DNA of 64,000 nt from Clostridia bacterium (GCA_009929615.1 SAAB01000007.1:1-64000), one strand, 5' to 3'. Counted from the first letter of the stretch, positions 28,061 to 38,117 are shown. Numbers and translations are program-made. The notes: a model not told the origin generated them from the sequence alone.

Positions 28061-29023
28061 TCAGGCATAAAGCCGTCCCTGCCAAGTGCTGCGTTTTTTA
28101 AATTCATGATGGATGGTGTTTAAAACCTGTTTTTTGTGTCCACTCCACAAGGGAGCAATCAATAAGCTTTTCGGGCCATCGCCGGTGATTCGGTGAATGA
28201 CCATCTCCGGTGGCAGAAGTTCAATGCATCGGATAACTGTATCTGTGTATTCTTCCGGAGAAAAGATATGGAAGGGATTTGCTGTATAAACATCAGCCAA
28301 ATCTGTGTCTTTCAGGACATGAAGCAGCTGAATCTTAATTCCCTGGATGGGCTGATGTGCAAGAAAACGATGGGTTTCCAGCATATCTTCTGTGGATTCT
28401 CCGGGAAGACCTAAGATGGTATGAACAATGGTTTCGATACCAGCTTTCTGAAGTTCCAAAAGAGTATCCGTAAAAGTTTTAAGACAGTAGCCCCTGCGGA
28501 TAAACCGGGCAGTGTCTTCGTGAATGGTTTGAAGACCTAATTCAATCCATACGGGTTTTATTTGATTTAACTGCTGTAAAAGCAGGATAATCTCCGGAGA
28601 AAGGCAGTCGGGCCGGGTGGCAATTGAGAGAACAGCCACGTCGGGAAGGTTTATAGCCTCATAAAAAAGTTTCTCCAATGTATCTATTGAACCATAGGTA
28701 TTTGTAAAAGACTGAAAATATGCTATGAATTTTTGACTGGAATGTTTTTTTGATAATAATTCTTTTCCGGCATGAAATTGCCGGCTGATATCCGGTACTA
28801 TATCGATATTAGAACCGCCACCTGCGAAATCGCCGGAACCGCCTTTGCTACAGAAAATACAGCCACGGGTATCCAGTGTTCCGTCCCTGTTTGGACAGGT
28901 GAAACCGCCGTTTAAAGCAACTTTATAAATTTTCTCACCGAATCGCTTTTGAAGATAGCAGTTCAGAGAATAATAAGGTTTTTCATTCCATAGATAAAGG
29001 GCTTCTTCATAACTTTCGGTCAT
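28061..29023 (-). CDS. TIGR01212-family radical SAM protein (YhcC/YtqA-like)
   Basis: A 320-residue radical SAM protein. Cysteines in the N-terminal segment FTCPNRDG...GCIFC hold the [4Fe-4S] cluster with the family's longer spacing between the first and second Cys. The GGSGDFAGGG motif and the HTILGLPGES and MVIHRITGDGPK segments match the YhcC/YtqA group, whose members are related to Elp3-like tRNA modification enzymes; the exact reaction is not established. It is divergent from the DUF362 gene, with a 153-base gap. Confidence 0.85.
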   Translation of the reverse strand: MTESYEEALYLWNEKPYYSLNCYLQKRFGEKIYKVALNGGFTCPNRDGTLDTRGCIFCSKGGSGDFAGGGSNIDIVPDISRQFHAGKELLSKKHSSQKFIAYFQSFTNTYGSIDTLEKLFYEAINLPDVAVLSIATRPDCLSPEIILLLQQLNQIKPVWIELGLQTIHEDTARFIRRGYCLKTFTDTLLELQKAGIETIVHTILGLPGESTEDMLETHRFLAHQPIQGIKIQLLHVLKDTDLADVYTANPFHIFSPEEYTDTVIRCIELLPPEMVIHRITGDGPKSLLIAPLWSGHKKQVLNTIHHEFKKRSTWQGRLYA

Positions 29024-29115
29024 ATGGGTTAATCTTCCTTTCGCTATCCGGTAAGATAGGTAAATTCGTATTTTATCATATCATTTACAATGGGTGAAAT
29101 CAAGAAAGAAATGGA

Positions 29116-29144
29116 TTGACAGCTTTTTGGCAACGTATTAGAAT
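29116..29144 (+). promoter_or_regulatory. Sigma-A promoter for the DUF362-HPr-thioesterase group
   Basis: A consensus TTGACA (29116-29121) and TAGAAT (29139-29144) are separated by exactly 17 bases, about 30 bases before the start codon. Confidence 0.75.
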
Positions 29145-29176
29145 TGAAGAAGTAGATAAAATTCAGGAGGAACAGA

Positions 29177-30283
29177 ATGGAAAAGTCAAAAGTCTATTTT
29201 GCTAATTTCCGGGCAACCGTTCGGGAGAACATCCAGCAGAAACTCACCCGTTTGATGAAGACTGCAGGGATGGAAGATATTGATTTCGATAAGAAATATA
29301 CAGCCATAAAGATTCATTTTGGTGAACCGGGGAATTTGGCATATCTTCGCCCGAATTATGCGAAGACGGTTGTGGATATGGTTAAAAGTCTGGGAGGAAA
29401 ACCTTTCCTGACAGATTGTAACACACTCTATGTAGGCGGACGCAAGAATGCGCTGGATCATTTAGACAGTGCCTATGTGAATGGTTTTTCACCATTTTCA
29501 ACAGGCTGCCATGTTATTATTGCAGATGGCCTGAAAGGAACAGATGAAGTGCTTGTTCCGGTAGAAGGTGGAACTTATGTTAAAGAGGCTAAGATTGGCC
29601 GTGCTGTTATGGATGCCGATATCGTGATTTCACTGAATCACTTTAAGGGTCACGAAGCTGCCGGTTTTGGCGGAGCTATAAAGAATCTGGGAATGGGATG
29701 TGGTTCAAGAGCCGGTAAGATGGAGATGCACAGTGCCGGGAAACCCAGAGTATCTGAAAGAAAGTGTATCGGATGTGCTCAGTGCACAAAGGTATGTGCC
29801 CATGATGCTATTACACTGACGGATAAGAAGGCCTCGATTGACCATAATAAATGTGTTGGATGTGGCCGTTGTATTGGAGTCTGTCCGGCGGATGCAGTGC
29901 GTCCTGCATCGGATGAATCCAATGATATTTTGAATTGTAAGATGGCTGAATATACGAAGGCTGTCATCAATGGACGTCCGAACTTCCATATTAGTCTTGT
30001 TATGGATGTATCTCCATATTGTGATTGTCATGGAGAGAATGATGCACCAATTGTTCCGGATGTAGGGATGTTTGCATCCTTTGATCCGGTTGCTTTGGAT
30101 AAAGCCTGTGCCGATGCTGTGAATAAACAGCCAATATGTGCAGGCAGTATACTGGATGAGGTGGAACATGTTCATCATGATCATTTCACTGATGTTTTTC
30201 CGGATACAAATTGGAACAGCTGTCTGGAACATGCAAAGGCACTGGGACTTGGAACTGATGAATATGAATTGATTCAGATTTAA
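29177..30283 (+). CDS. DUF362 protein with two [4Fe-4S] clusters
   Basis: A 368-residue cytoplasmic protein. The N-terminal DUF362 domain (about 1-185) has the conserved IKIHFGEPGN, TDCNTLY and NHFKGHEAAGFGGAIKNLGMG segments. A 2x[4Fe-4S] ferredoxin module follows (CIGCAQCTKVCAHDA and CVGCGRCIGVCPADA, about 197-240), then DUF362 continues to the end. Family members are thought to be iron-sulfur redox proteins; the reaction is unknown. It precedes the HPr-like gene by 15 bases. Confidence 0.85.
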   Translation: MEKSKVYFANFRATVRENIQQKLTRLMKTAGMEDIDFDKKYTAIKIHFGEPGNLAYLRPNYAKTVVDMVKSLGGKPFLTDCNTLYVGGRKNALDHLDSAYVNGFSPFSTGCHVIIADGLKGTDEVLVPVEGGTYVKEAKIGRAVMDADIVISLNHFKGHEAAGFGGAIKNLGMGCGSRAGKMEMHSAGKPRVSERKCIGCAQCTKVCAHDAITLTDKKASIDHNKCVGCGRCIGVCPADAVRPASDESNDILNCKMAEYTKAVINGRPNFHISLVMDVSPYCDCHGENDAPIVPDVGMFASFDPVALDKACADAVNKQPICAGSILDEVEHVHHDHFTDVFPDTNWNSCLEHAKALGLGTDEYELIQI

Positions 30284-30298
30284 TAGGAGGAATATAAT

Positions 30299-30526
30299 AT
30301 GAAAGAAACAACGATTTTATTACAGAGTATTGAAGACGTTAAAGAATTTAACCGCATCGTTGCTGTTTATGACGGCGATGTAGATTTGGTATCCGGCCGT
30401 TATGTTATTGATGCAAAGTCCATCATGGGCATTTTCAGCCTTGACTTAAGCAAGCCAATTAATATTCAGATACATGGTGAAAACCCTGACACATTATTAG
30501 AGGGCTTAAAAGGATTTATTCAGTAA
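30299..30526 (+). CDS. HPr-like protein lacking the phospho-acceptor His15
   Basis: A 75-residue HPr-fold protein. The segment where HPr has GIHARPA instead reads SIEDVKEFNRI, so the EI-dependent phosphorylation site is absent. The DAKSIMGIFSLD segment keeps the Ser46-type site (Ser41 here) recognised by HPr kinase. This is the logic of Bacillus Crh (no His15, Ser46 kept), though the sequence is not clearly a Crh ortholog. It cannot carry phosphate for sugar uptake and is more likely regulatory. It sits between the DUF362 gene and a thioesterase gene. Confidence 0.85.
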   Translation: MKETTILLQSIEDVKEFNRIVAVYDGDVDLVSGRYVIDAKSIMGIFSLDLSKPINIQIHGENPDTLLEGLKGFIQ

Positions 30527-30579
30527 TTTCCAGTAAAGTGGCAATAGGGGTTGCGGCGGAAAAAAGGAGAATAAAAAAC

Positions 30580-30978
30580 ATGGAAAAAGCACAGTTATTA
30601 AACACAACATTTACTTTCGAGCAGGTGGTAACCGAGGATATGACTGCATCAAAAGGCGTTCCTGGTACACCGGATGTATTTGGTACACCGATGCTTGTAA
30701 TGATGGTTGAAAACACTTGTTTTAAGTGTATGGCTCAGGCTGCAGAAGAAGGCGAAGTCAGTGTAGGCGTTACAGTGGATATCACTCATTCTTCACCAAC
30801 ACCTGTAGGTATGAAAGTTGTTTGTACGGCAAAGGTTGAAAAGGTGGATAAGAAGATTTTAACATTTTCTTTTGAAGTTAAGGATGAAGCTGGTGTTATC
30901 GGTACAGGAACACATGTCAGAGCTTATGTTCAGAAAGCGAAGATTGAAGCAAAGGCAGCAGCAAAATTTAATAAATAA
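30580..30978 (+). CDS. FlK-type thioesterase (hotdog fold)
   Basis: A 132-residue hotdog-fold acyl-CoA thioesterase. Thr36, Glu44 and His70 have the same spacing (8 and 26) as the Thr42-Glu50-His76 triad of fluoroacetyl-CoA thioesterase FlK, so the active-site layout is conserved. The natural substrate is probably another short acyl-CoA. The ATG at 30580 follows an AAAGGAGA ribosome site. It lies 53 bases after the HPr-like gene and is followed by a terminator. Confidence 0.82.
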   Translation: MEKAQLLNTTFTFEQVVTEDMTASKGVPGTPDVFGTPMLVMMVENTCFKCMAQAAEEGEVSVGVTVDITHSSPTPVGMKVVCTAKVEKVDKKILTFSFEVKDEAGVIGTGTHVRAYVQKAKIEAKAAAKFNK

Positions 30979-30989
30979 TATTTATAAAC

Positions 30990-31025
30990 AAGGAGCTCTT
31001 TGAATGAAGAGCTTCTTTCTATTTT
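30990..31025 (+). terminator. Intrinsic terminator after the thioesterase gene
   Basis: AAGGAGCTCTT (30990-31000) pairs with AAGAGCTTCTT (31007-31017), one G-U pair, followed by TCTATTTT. Confidence 0.75.
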
Positions 31026-31041
31026 AGTGGGAAATAACTCC

Positions 31042-31080
31042 TTTACAATTATACAACATAGTGATATCATTATGATATCA
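31042..31080 (+). promoter_or_regulatory. Promoter with overlapping palindromic operator for the SPFH-RHH operon
   Basis: TTTACA (31042-31047) and TATCAT (31065-31070) are separated by 17 bases. The -10 lies inside TGATATCA-TTA-TGATATCA (31062-31080), a palindrome with a single central mismatch. The second gene of the operon encodes a ribbon-helix-helix DNA-binding protein, so autoregulation here is plausible. Confidence 0.55.
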
Positions 31081-31107
31081 AATAGAAATATAGGGAGGGG
31101 AAATATT

Positions 31108-32127
31108 ATGACAGAAAAGGTATTGATAAATAGGAAAAAAGGAATGCTGGCTTTGATGCTGACGATTCTATTGTATTTGGCAGCGATTGTTGGATGTATT
31201 TATGGGGGGTATATAGTAAGCCGGGATGGCTTGCCGGTTTTACTGGTGATATCCATCATCTGGTTATGCATTGGATGGCTCCCATTCTGCGGACTTAAAG
31301 TGCTTAAGCCTCAGGAAGCATTGGTTTTGACTTTGTTTGGGAAGTATGTAGGAACGCTTAAAAATGAAGGATTTTATTTTGTAAATCCATTTTGTACCAG
31401 TGTTAATCCGGCGGCAAAGACAAAATTGAGCCAGAGCGGTGATGTAGACAGCAGTTCTAAGAGTTTGTTTTCCATGAAACTTGGGGATGAACATATGACT
31501 TCTGAAATGGGAAGTAAGAAGATTTCCATAAAGATTATGACATTAAATAACAGTCGGCAGAAGATTAATGACTGTCTGGGGAATCCGGTGGAAATTGGAA
31601 TTGCCGTTATGTGGCGTGTTGTTGACACTGCAAAAGCTGTTTTTAATGTAGATAATTACAAAGAATATTTATCTCTGCAGTGCGATAGTGCCCTTAGAAA
31701 TATTGTGCGATTGTATCCTTATGATGTTGCACAGGGTGTGGATACTACCGGCGATGGTATTGCAGATGAAGGAAGTCTTCGTGGCTCCAGTGAGGTTGTC
31801 GCTGCACGTATTCGTGAAGAAATCCAACAGAAAGTGGCAGAAGCGGGTCTGGAAGTTATTGAAGCCAGAATTACATATCTGGCGTATGCACCTGAAATTG
31901 CTGCAGTCATGCTCCAAAGACAGCAGGCATCTGCAATTATTGATGCCAGAAAGATGATTGTTGATGGTGCTGTAGGTATGGTGGAAATGGCCCTGGAACG
32001 TTTGAATGAGAATAATGTAGTTGAGTTGGATGAAGAAAGAAAGGCTGCTATGGTATCAAATCTTCTGGTAGTGCTTTGTGGCAATCACGATGCACAACCT
32101 GTTGTAAATTCAGGAAGCCTGTATTAA
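31108..32127 (+). CDS. SPFH (band 7) domain membrane protein
   Basis: A 339-residue membrane scaffold protein of the stomatin/prohibitin/flotillin superfamily. Two hydrophobic segments at the N-terminus (about 10-35 and 42-62) anchor it, then the SPFH domain (about 65-260) contains the [11 protein letters not shown] start and a helix with [20 protein letters not shown], followed by a coiled-coil helical tail. The ATG at 31108 has a GGGAGGGG ribosome site; the open frame upstream lies within the promoter. It is one base from the RHH gene, so the two are coupled. Confidence 0.87.
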   Translation: MTEKVLINRKKGMLALMLTILLYLAAIVGCIYGGYIVSRDGLPVLLVISIIWLCIGWLPFCGLKVLKPQEALVLTLFGKYVGTLKNEGFYFVNPFCTSVNPAAKTKLSQSGDVDSSSKSLFSMKLGDEHMTSEMGSKKISIKIMTLNNSRQKINDCLGNPVEIGIAVMWRVVDTAKAVFNVDNYKEYLSLQCDSALRNIVRLYPYDVAQGVDTTGDGIADEGSLRGSSEVVAARIREEIQQKVAEAGLEVIEARITYLAYAPEIAAVMLQRQQASAIIDARKMIVDGAVGMVEMALERLNENNVVELDEERKAAMVSNLLVVLCGNHDAQPVVNSGSLY

Positions 32128-32128
32128 G

Positions 32129-32332
32129 ATGGCAGACTCCAAAAAGAAGCAGGTACCTTTAAGACTTTCGGCGAAATTATATGATGCCATCGCAGCCTGG
32201 GCAGAAGATGATTTCCGTTCAGTGAATGGTCAGATTGAATATTTGCTTACAGAATGTGTGAGGCAGCGTAAGAAAACGGGTAAATATGTTTCTGAGCATC
32301 TGGATGAATCACCGGAATTAGATATTGAATAA
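32129..32332 (+). CDS. Arc-like ribbon-helix-helix protein
   Basis: A 67-residue small protein: a basic N-terminal arm and short strand ([17 protein letters not shown]) followed by two helices ([20 protein letters not shown]), the Arc/MetJ ribbon-helix-helix pattern. It begins one base after the SPFH gene. It may repress its own operon, but RHH domains next to SPFH genes can also act as protein partners. No toxin gene is adjacent, so a toxin-antitoxin role is not supported. Confidence 0.8.
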   Translation: MADSKKKQVPLRLSAKLYDAIAAWAEDDFRSVNGQIEYLLTECVRQRKKTGKYVSEHLDESPELDIE

Positions 32333-32336
32333 AAAG

Positions 32337-32371
32337 AAAAACCAGAAGGTCATATGACCTTCTGGTTTTTT
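32337..32371. terminator. Bidirectional terminator between the RHH gene and gdhA
   Basis: AAAAACCAGAAGGTCA pairs perfectly with TGACCTTCTGGTTTTT around TA, with an extra T. It serves both converging genes. Confidence 0.92.
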
Positions 32372-32386
32372 CTATTAAAGAGTTGT

Positions 32387-33748
<1,362 letters not shown>

Positions 33749-33756
33749 TTAGTTCA

Positions 33757-33801
33757 CATGCACTTGCATGCAATTATATTATAGTTTTTTTGGAAATTCA
33801 A
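33757..33801 (-). promoter_or_regulatory. gdhA promoter with palindrome at the start point
   Basis: On the minus strand TTGAAT (33801-33796) and TATAAT (33778-33773) are separated by 17 bases. The inverted repeat CATGCA-CT-TGCATG (33757-33770) covers the expected transcription start, so it may be an operator. Confidence 0.6.
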
Positions 33802-33925
33802 TACTTTAATTGGATAAAATTGAAAAAAATGTAAAAAGATGTATTAAATAGTACACTGCGTAGTAGGACGTATTGAAAAGTCGAAATTTGCGAAATATTT
33901 AGCTTTATTAATTGATATTTTAGTG

Positions 33926-34111
33926 TATAATAAAGAATATCTATGAGTGTCTGTCTGCTCGGTTTCCCAAGAAGTAAAGAATTTTATCTTGTCCTGCGAA
34001 GCATGTCGGGCATATCGTATGATAAATAGCGTTTGAAAAAACGTCAGGAATTATACAGAAAAATTATTATACAAAAGATTATTATATAGTAAGTAATGAA
34101 GGAGGGTATTC
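33926..34111 (+). promoter_or_regulatory. Promoter and long untranslated leader of rho
   Basis: TATAAT at 33926-33931 is a consensus -10; the -35 is weak. This gives a leader of about 175 bases before rho. The 393-base gap between gdhA and rho thus holds two back-to-back promoters, the gdhA palindrome, and this leader with a CCTG/CGGG weak stem near 33993-34010 and a possible small reading frame. I recognise no known riboswitch. In Bacillus and E. coli rho is autoregulated through its leader, so the same is plausible here. Confidence 0.45.
33943..34029 (+). CDS. Possible 28-codon leader peptide of rho
   Basis: An ATG at 33943, only about 12 bases after the -10 box, opens a frame of 28 codons (starting MSVCLLGFPRSKE) that ends at TAG 34027-34029. 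It lacks a ribosome site, so it would have to be translated from a nearly leaderless mRNA. E. coli rho is preceded by a 33-codon leader frame (rhoL), which is the only reason to mention it. It may well be chance. Confidence 0.2.
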   Translation: MSVCLLGFPRSKEFYLVLRSMSGISYDK

Positions 34112-35506
34112 ATGAGTGAAAAATATGCGACTTTGTCCCTAGTTCAGTTAAAAGAGCTGGCAAAATCCCAGGGAGTAAAGAATGTATCAGCGATGCGGAA
34201 GGCTGAACTGGTTCAGATTATGGGTGAGCTGGAGGAAAAATATAATCGCGAGAAGTCGCTGACAGAATCAGGAACAGAATCAGCTTCGGAACCTAAGGCA
34301 AAAGAACGAAATGAGAAGCGGGAAGAACCTGAAAAGAGTGGGACAGATGAACATATGGACAGCTCCTTGGAAACCTTGGACAGCGGTCAGCTGGCACATG
34401 GAATTTTGGAAGTCATGATGGATGGTTACGGGTTTATACGATGCGAGAATTATCTTCCGGGTCCTAATGATGTTTATGTTTCGCCGGCTCAGATACGTCG
34501 TTTTAATATGAAAACAGGAGATATTATTGAGGGAAACATTCGGGTTAAGACCCAGAATGAAAAGTTCAGTGCCTTATTATATGTCAAGTCAGTGAATAAC
34601 CTTCATCCGGCAGAAGCCACACGTCGAAAGAATTTTGAAGATATGACGCCGATTTTCCCGGATGACAGGATTCGTCTGGAAACAGTGCGGGCCAGTCTGC
34701 CGATGCGTATTATGGATTTGGTATCGCCTATTGGCAAGGGGCAGCGTGGTATGATTGTATCACCTCCGAAAACAGGTAAGACAACTTTGTTAAAGCAGAT
34801 TGCTAAAGCAGTTACCCAGAATCACCCAGATATGAATATGATTATTCTTCTCATTGATGAACGACCGGAAGAAGTGACGGATATTAAGGAATCAATTATT
34901 GGAGATAACGTTGAGGTTATTTATTCAACCTTTGATGAACTTCCGGAACATCATAAGCGAGTATCTGAGATGGTTCTTGAACGGGCGAAACGGTTGGTAG
35001 AACATAAGAAGGATGTTATTATCCTTCTGGACAGTATCACACGTCTGGCCAGGGCTTATAACTTGACGGTTCCGCCAAGTGGACGAACCTTATCCGGTGG
35101 TTTGGACCCGGCGGCCTTACATATGCCAAAGAAATTTTTTGGCGCAGCCCGGAATATGAGGGAAGGCGGCAGCTTGACCGTGCTGGCTACAGCATTAGTA
35201 GAAACTGGAAGTAAGATGGATGATGTGGTTTTTGAAGAGTTTAAGGGCACCGGTAATATGGAACTGGTTCTTGACAGGAAACTTTCAGAGAAGCGGATTT
35301 TCCCTGCGGTGGATATCAGTCGTTCGGGAACCCGGCGTGAAGAACTCTTGCTTTCCAAGGAAGAACTGGAAGCATCCTATGCAATGCGCAAAGCATTGAA
35401 CGGCATGAAGTCGGATGAGGCATTGGAGCGGATTCTTGACATGTTTATGCATACAGAAGATAACAAAGCATTTGTTGCTATGATGAGACGAACAAAAATT
35501 TTCTGA
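34112..35506 (+). CDS. rho: Transcription termination factor Rho
   Basis: A 464-residue RNA-dependent ATPase/helicase. The N-terminal helical Rho_N domain (1-45) is followed by a charged, low-complexity insert (about 48-90, rich in Glu/Lys/Ser), a cold-shock-like RNA-binding domain ([20 protein letters not shown]) and the RecA-like ATPase with Walker [15 protein letters not shown]. The Q- and R-loop regions ([27 protein letters not shown]) are intact. The N-terminal insert is typical of Rho in several high- and low-GC Gram-positives. The ribosome site is GGAGGG. Confidence 0.96.
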   Translation: MSEKYATLSLVQLKELAKSQGVKNVSAMRKAELVQIMGELEEKYNREKSLTESGTESASEPKAKERNEKREEPEKSGTDEHMDSSLETLDSGQLAHGILEVMMDGYGFIRCENYLPGPNDVYVSPAQIRRFNMKTGDIIEGNIRVKTQNEKFSALLYVKSVNNLHPAEATRRKNFEDMTPIFPDDRIRLETVRASLPMRIMDLVSPIGKGQRGMIVSPPKTGKTTLLKQIAKAVTQNHPDMNMIILLIDERPEEVTDIKESIIGDNVEVIYSTFDELPEHHKRVSEMVLERAKRLVEHKKDVIILLDSITRLARAYNLTVPPSGRTLSGGLDPAALHMPKKFFGAARNMREGGSLTVLATALVETGSKMDDVVFEEFKGTGNMELVLDRKLSEKRIFPAVDISRSGTRREELLLSKEELEASYAMRKALNGMKSDEALERILDMFMHTEDNKAFVAMMRRTKIF

Positions 35507-35534
35507 TATGATAAAAGAATGCGGGGGAATGTGA

Positions 35535-35891
35535 ATGCTGGATAAACATGATCTGGAGATGATCGAGAAGATTGTTGAAAAGGTTATAGAAGAGAAAGAC
35601 CTCTCTTCGAGAGCAGATATGGAAGAGATACGTATATCGTTAAAAACGGATATCGAAGAAGTTAAAACAGCAGTTAAAGAAAATAAGGACAGCATTGAAG
35701 AACTTCAGATGACGATTGAAAATGATGTTTATAAAAGAATCAGCATTATCGCTGAGGGACATCTGGATTTAAGTCGAAAACTGGATGATGCATTAAAAGT
35801 AGAGAATGAAAAAGAAATTTTGCTTTTGCGGGTGACGGGACTTGAGAATGACATGCGATGGGTGAAAAAACGTCTTGAAGAAATTGCCTGA
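35535..35891 (+). CDS. Coiled-coil protein of unknown function
   Basis: A 118-residue, highly charged protein predicted to be almost all helix, with heptad-like spacing of Leu/Ile/Val through most of its length (MIEKIVEKVIEEKDL, IEELQMTIENDV, RVTGLENDMRWVKKRLEE). No signal peptide or enzyme motif is visible. It starts eight bases after a GGGGG ribosome site and lies 28 bases after rho, so it may be co-transcribed. Similar short proteins occur in Lachnospiraceae, but I do not know a function. Confidence 0.6.
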   Translation: MLDKHDLEMIEKIVEKVIEEKDLSSRADMEEIRISLKTDIEEVKTAVKENKDSIEELQMTIENDVYKRISIIAEGHLDLSRKLDDALKVENEKEILLLRVTGLENDMRWVKKRLEEIA

Positions 35892-35925
35892 TAGAAAAGT
35901 AAATATAATTTTTACAAAAAAGTCT

Positions 35926-35953
35926 TGAAAGCTGTAGGGAAGCATGCTATAAT
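35926..35953 (+). promoter_or_regulatory. rpmE promoter
   Basis: TTGAAA (35926-35931) and TATAAT (35948-35953) are separated by 16 bases. A leader of about 80 bases follows, long enough for ribosomal-protein autoregulation; I cannot confirm an L31 leader fold by eye. Confidence 0.65.
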
Positions 35954-36038
35954 GAAAAAGCTGTTTTTATGAAGAACACGTAGTAAACAAAATTGACTCA
36001 TCAGTTTATAATAAGAAAGTTTTAGTGAGGTGAAAAAC

Positions 36039-36245
36039 ATGAGAGAAGGAATTCATCCAAAATATTATCAGGCAAAAGTTACTTGCAACTGCGGTAACGA
36101 ATTTGTAACTGGTTCAACAAAACCGGAAATCCACGTAGAAATTTGTTCTAAATGCCATTCTTTCTACACAGGCCAGCAGAAAGCTATCTCAGCTCGTGGT
36201 CGTATTGATAAATTCAATCGTAGATATGGTATTACTCAGGAATAG
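36039..36245 (+). CDS. rpmE: 50S ribosomal protein L31, zinc-binding type
   Basis: A 68-residue ribosomal protein. The Cys pairs in CNCGNEF and CSKCHSF form the C+ (zinc) version of L31; Firmicutes also have a C-minus paralog used under zinc limitation. The ATG at 36039 follows a GAGGTG ribosome site and gives the usual start [10 protein letters not shown]. It has its own promoter and terminator, upstream of DUF1385-prmC-prfA. Confidence 0.95.
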   Translation: MREGIHPKYYQAKVTCNCGNEFVTGSTKPEIHVEICSKCHSFYTGQQKAISARGRIDKFNRRYGITQE

Positions 36246-36262
36246 CAGGAATGTTACAGGTA

Positions 36263-36298
36263 AGGTTGAGGTTTTTATAAAATCTCAACCTATTTTTC
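36263..36298 (+). terminator. Intrinsic terminator after rpmE
   Basis: AGGTTGAGGTTTT pairs with AAAATCTCAACCT (one G-U), followed by ATTTTTCT. DUF1385 begins about 20 bases further on, so partial read-through probably feeds that gene. Confidence 0.8.
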
Positions 36299-36316
36299 TA
36301 TTATAGAGGAGAACAT

Positions 36317-37237
36317 ATGAAATATGCAAATATAGGCGGTCAGGCTGTCATGGAGGGCGTTATGATGCGCCATAAAGACAAGTATGCAGTGGCCGTACGA
36401 AAATCCAATCATGAGATTGAGATAAAAACCGATAAGCATATCAGCTATGGTGCAAAGTATCATGTTTCGGGTATTCCTGTGCTGCGGGGTGTATTTGCTT
36501 TTGTGGACTCACTGGTTCTTGGAATGACGACATTGACCTGGTCTGCTTCTTTTTTTGACGAAGAAGAGGACGAGAAAGTATCCAAAGAAAAAAAGGAAAC
36601 ATCAGATAAGATATTTATGGGAGTAACCGTTGCTTTTTCACTGGCATTATCGATTGCTCTATTTATGATTCTACCTTTTTTTATTTCAAATATATTTCGC
36701 AAAGTCACTGATTCAAGCTTGATGCTTGGTGTTATTGAAGGTCTGATGCGTGTCCTTATATTTGTAGGTTATATTCTGACCATATCACGTATGAAAGACA
36801 TACAGCGGCTTTTCATGTATCATGGGGCCGAACATAAGACCATTAATTGCATTGAACATGGAGAAGAACTCACACCGGAGAATGCGGCGAAGTATTCACG
36901 TTTTCATAAACGATGTGGTACCAGCTTTTTATTTATCGTTATGTTTGTAAGTATTCTCTTTTTTCTGGTCTTTTTTCAAATATTTCCTATAAAGAGTATG
37001 ATTTTAAAAGTTATTTGCAGAATACTGCTTGTCCCTGTTATTGCAGGGGTATCCTATGAAATTATACAATGGGCAGGTTGGCATGATTCAGGCCTTGTAA
37101 GTATTGTGAGCAAGCCAGGGTTCTGGATGCAGAAATTTACAACCAAAGAGCCGGATGCTGAGATGTTGGAAGTAGCCATTGCATCCATTGAAGCGATATA
37201 TGACTGGCGTGAGTTTCAGAAGGAATTAAAAGAGTGA
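36317..37237 (+). CDS. DUF1385 membrane protein
   Basis: A 306-residue membrane protein of the DUF1385 family. The conserved GGQAVMEGVMMR motif is at residues 7-18, followed by RKSNHEI; HGAEHKTINCIEHGEELT and RFHKRCGTSFLF lie between hydrophobic segments; about four membrane helices are apparent. The His/Glu/Cys pattern suggests a metal or enzyme site, but the function is unknown. It is almost always next to prmC-prfA in Firmicutes and here overlaps prmC by four bases. Confidence 0.88.
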   Translation: MKYANIGGQAVMEGVMMRHKDKYAVAVRKSNHEIEIKTDKHISYGAKYHVSGIPVLRGVFAFVDSLVLGMTTLTWSASFFDEEEDEKVSKEKKETSDKIFMGVTVAFSLALSIALFMILPFFISNIFRKVTDSSLMLGVIEGLMRVLIFVGYILTISRMKDIQRLFMYHGAEHKTINCIEHGEELTPENAAKYSRFHKRCGTSFLFIVMFVSILFFLVFFQIFPIKSMILKVICRILLVPVIAGVSYEIIQWAGWHDSGLVSIVSKPGFWMQKFTTKEPDAEMLEVAIASIEAIYDWREFQKELKE

Positions 37238-38097
37238 AAACACTAAGACAGTTAATGAAGGATGGGGAAGCCCGTCTGTTAGAAAATGAAATAGAAAATA
37301 GTACTATGGAAGCCCGGCTTCTGTTAGAATATATATGTGATTTAAATTGGTCCCAGTATTTGCTTCAGGCGGATACAGAGGCGGACCCACAGGAACAGCG
37401 GCGGTATGAAGAGGCGGTAGAACGTCGCTGCAGCCATTATCCCCTTCAATACATTCTGGGGACAGTTGGTTTCATGGATTATGAATTTATGGTCAATGAA
37501 TCTGTGCTGATTCCGAGACAGGACACAGAAGTACTGGTGGAAACTGTTTTGAATCAGGCGGATATTTCCGGAGGAAGTGTGCTGGATATGTGCACAGGCT
37601 CGGGCTGTATTTTAATCAGTCTGATGGCCATGGGACATTATAAATCCGGAACAGGTGTAGATTTATCTGAAGAAGCCCTTCGGGTTGCCCGGATGAATGG
37701 CATATTCAATCGGATACATTGGATGAAGGATGGTCGTTCGGAAGATGATTTGACCTGGATTCAAAGTGATTTATTTTGCGAAGTGGATGGGCAGTATGAT
37801 GTTATTGTGTCAAATCCACCCTATATTCCAGCGGATGTCATAGAAACACTTATGCCGGAGGTACGGGATTACGAACCTCGAATGGCACTAGAAGGTGCTG
37901 ATGAAGGACTGGAATTTTATAAAAAGATTACACAGGCAGCAGAAACCTATTTAAAGCCTTCGGGCTGGCTGTTTTTTGAAATTGGTGCGGAGCAGGGAAA
38001 AGCTGTTTCGGAGCTTATGGAAAAAGAAGGATTCAAGGAGATACGTACGGTCAGAGATTTGGCCGGATTAGACCGTGTGGTCTATGGAAGAAGATAG
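37234..38097 (+). CDS. prmC: Release-factor glutamine methyltransferase (PrmC)
   Basis: A 287-residue SAM-dependent enzyme that methylates the Gln of the GGQ motif in release factors, including PrfA encoded next. It has the helical N-terminal domain, the SAM motif DMCTGSGCI and the catalytic NPPY motif (VSNPPYIP). The start is GTG at 37234, overlapping the DUF1385 stop by four bases. Confidence 0.95.
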   Translation: MKTLRQLMKDGEARLLENEIENSTMEARLLLEYICDLNWSQYLLQADTEADPQEQRRYEEAVERRCSHYPLQYILGTVGFMDYEFMVNESVLIPRQDTEVLVETVLNQADISGGSVLDMCTGSGCILISLMAMGHYKSGTGVDLSEEALRVARMNGIFNRIHWMKDGRSEDDLTWIQSDLFCEVDGQYDVIVSNPPYIPADVIETLMPEVRDYEPRMALEGADEGLEFYKKITQAAETYLKPSGWLFFEIGAEQGKAVSELMEKEGFKEIRTVRDLAGLDRVVYGRR

Positions 38098-38117
38098 AAT
38101 TTATTGGAGGAAAAAAT

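Noticed and set aside
29705-30232. A 175-codon minus-strand open frame over the DUF362 gene
   Set aside because: It is antisense to a well-supported gene with two [4Fe-4S] motifs and shows no domain or ribosome site.
32129-32332. Toxin-antitoxin antitoxin
   Set aside because: The ribbon-helix-helix protein has no adjacent toxin gene; the neighbours are SPFH and gdhA.
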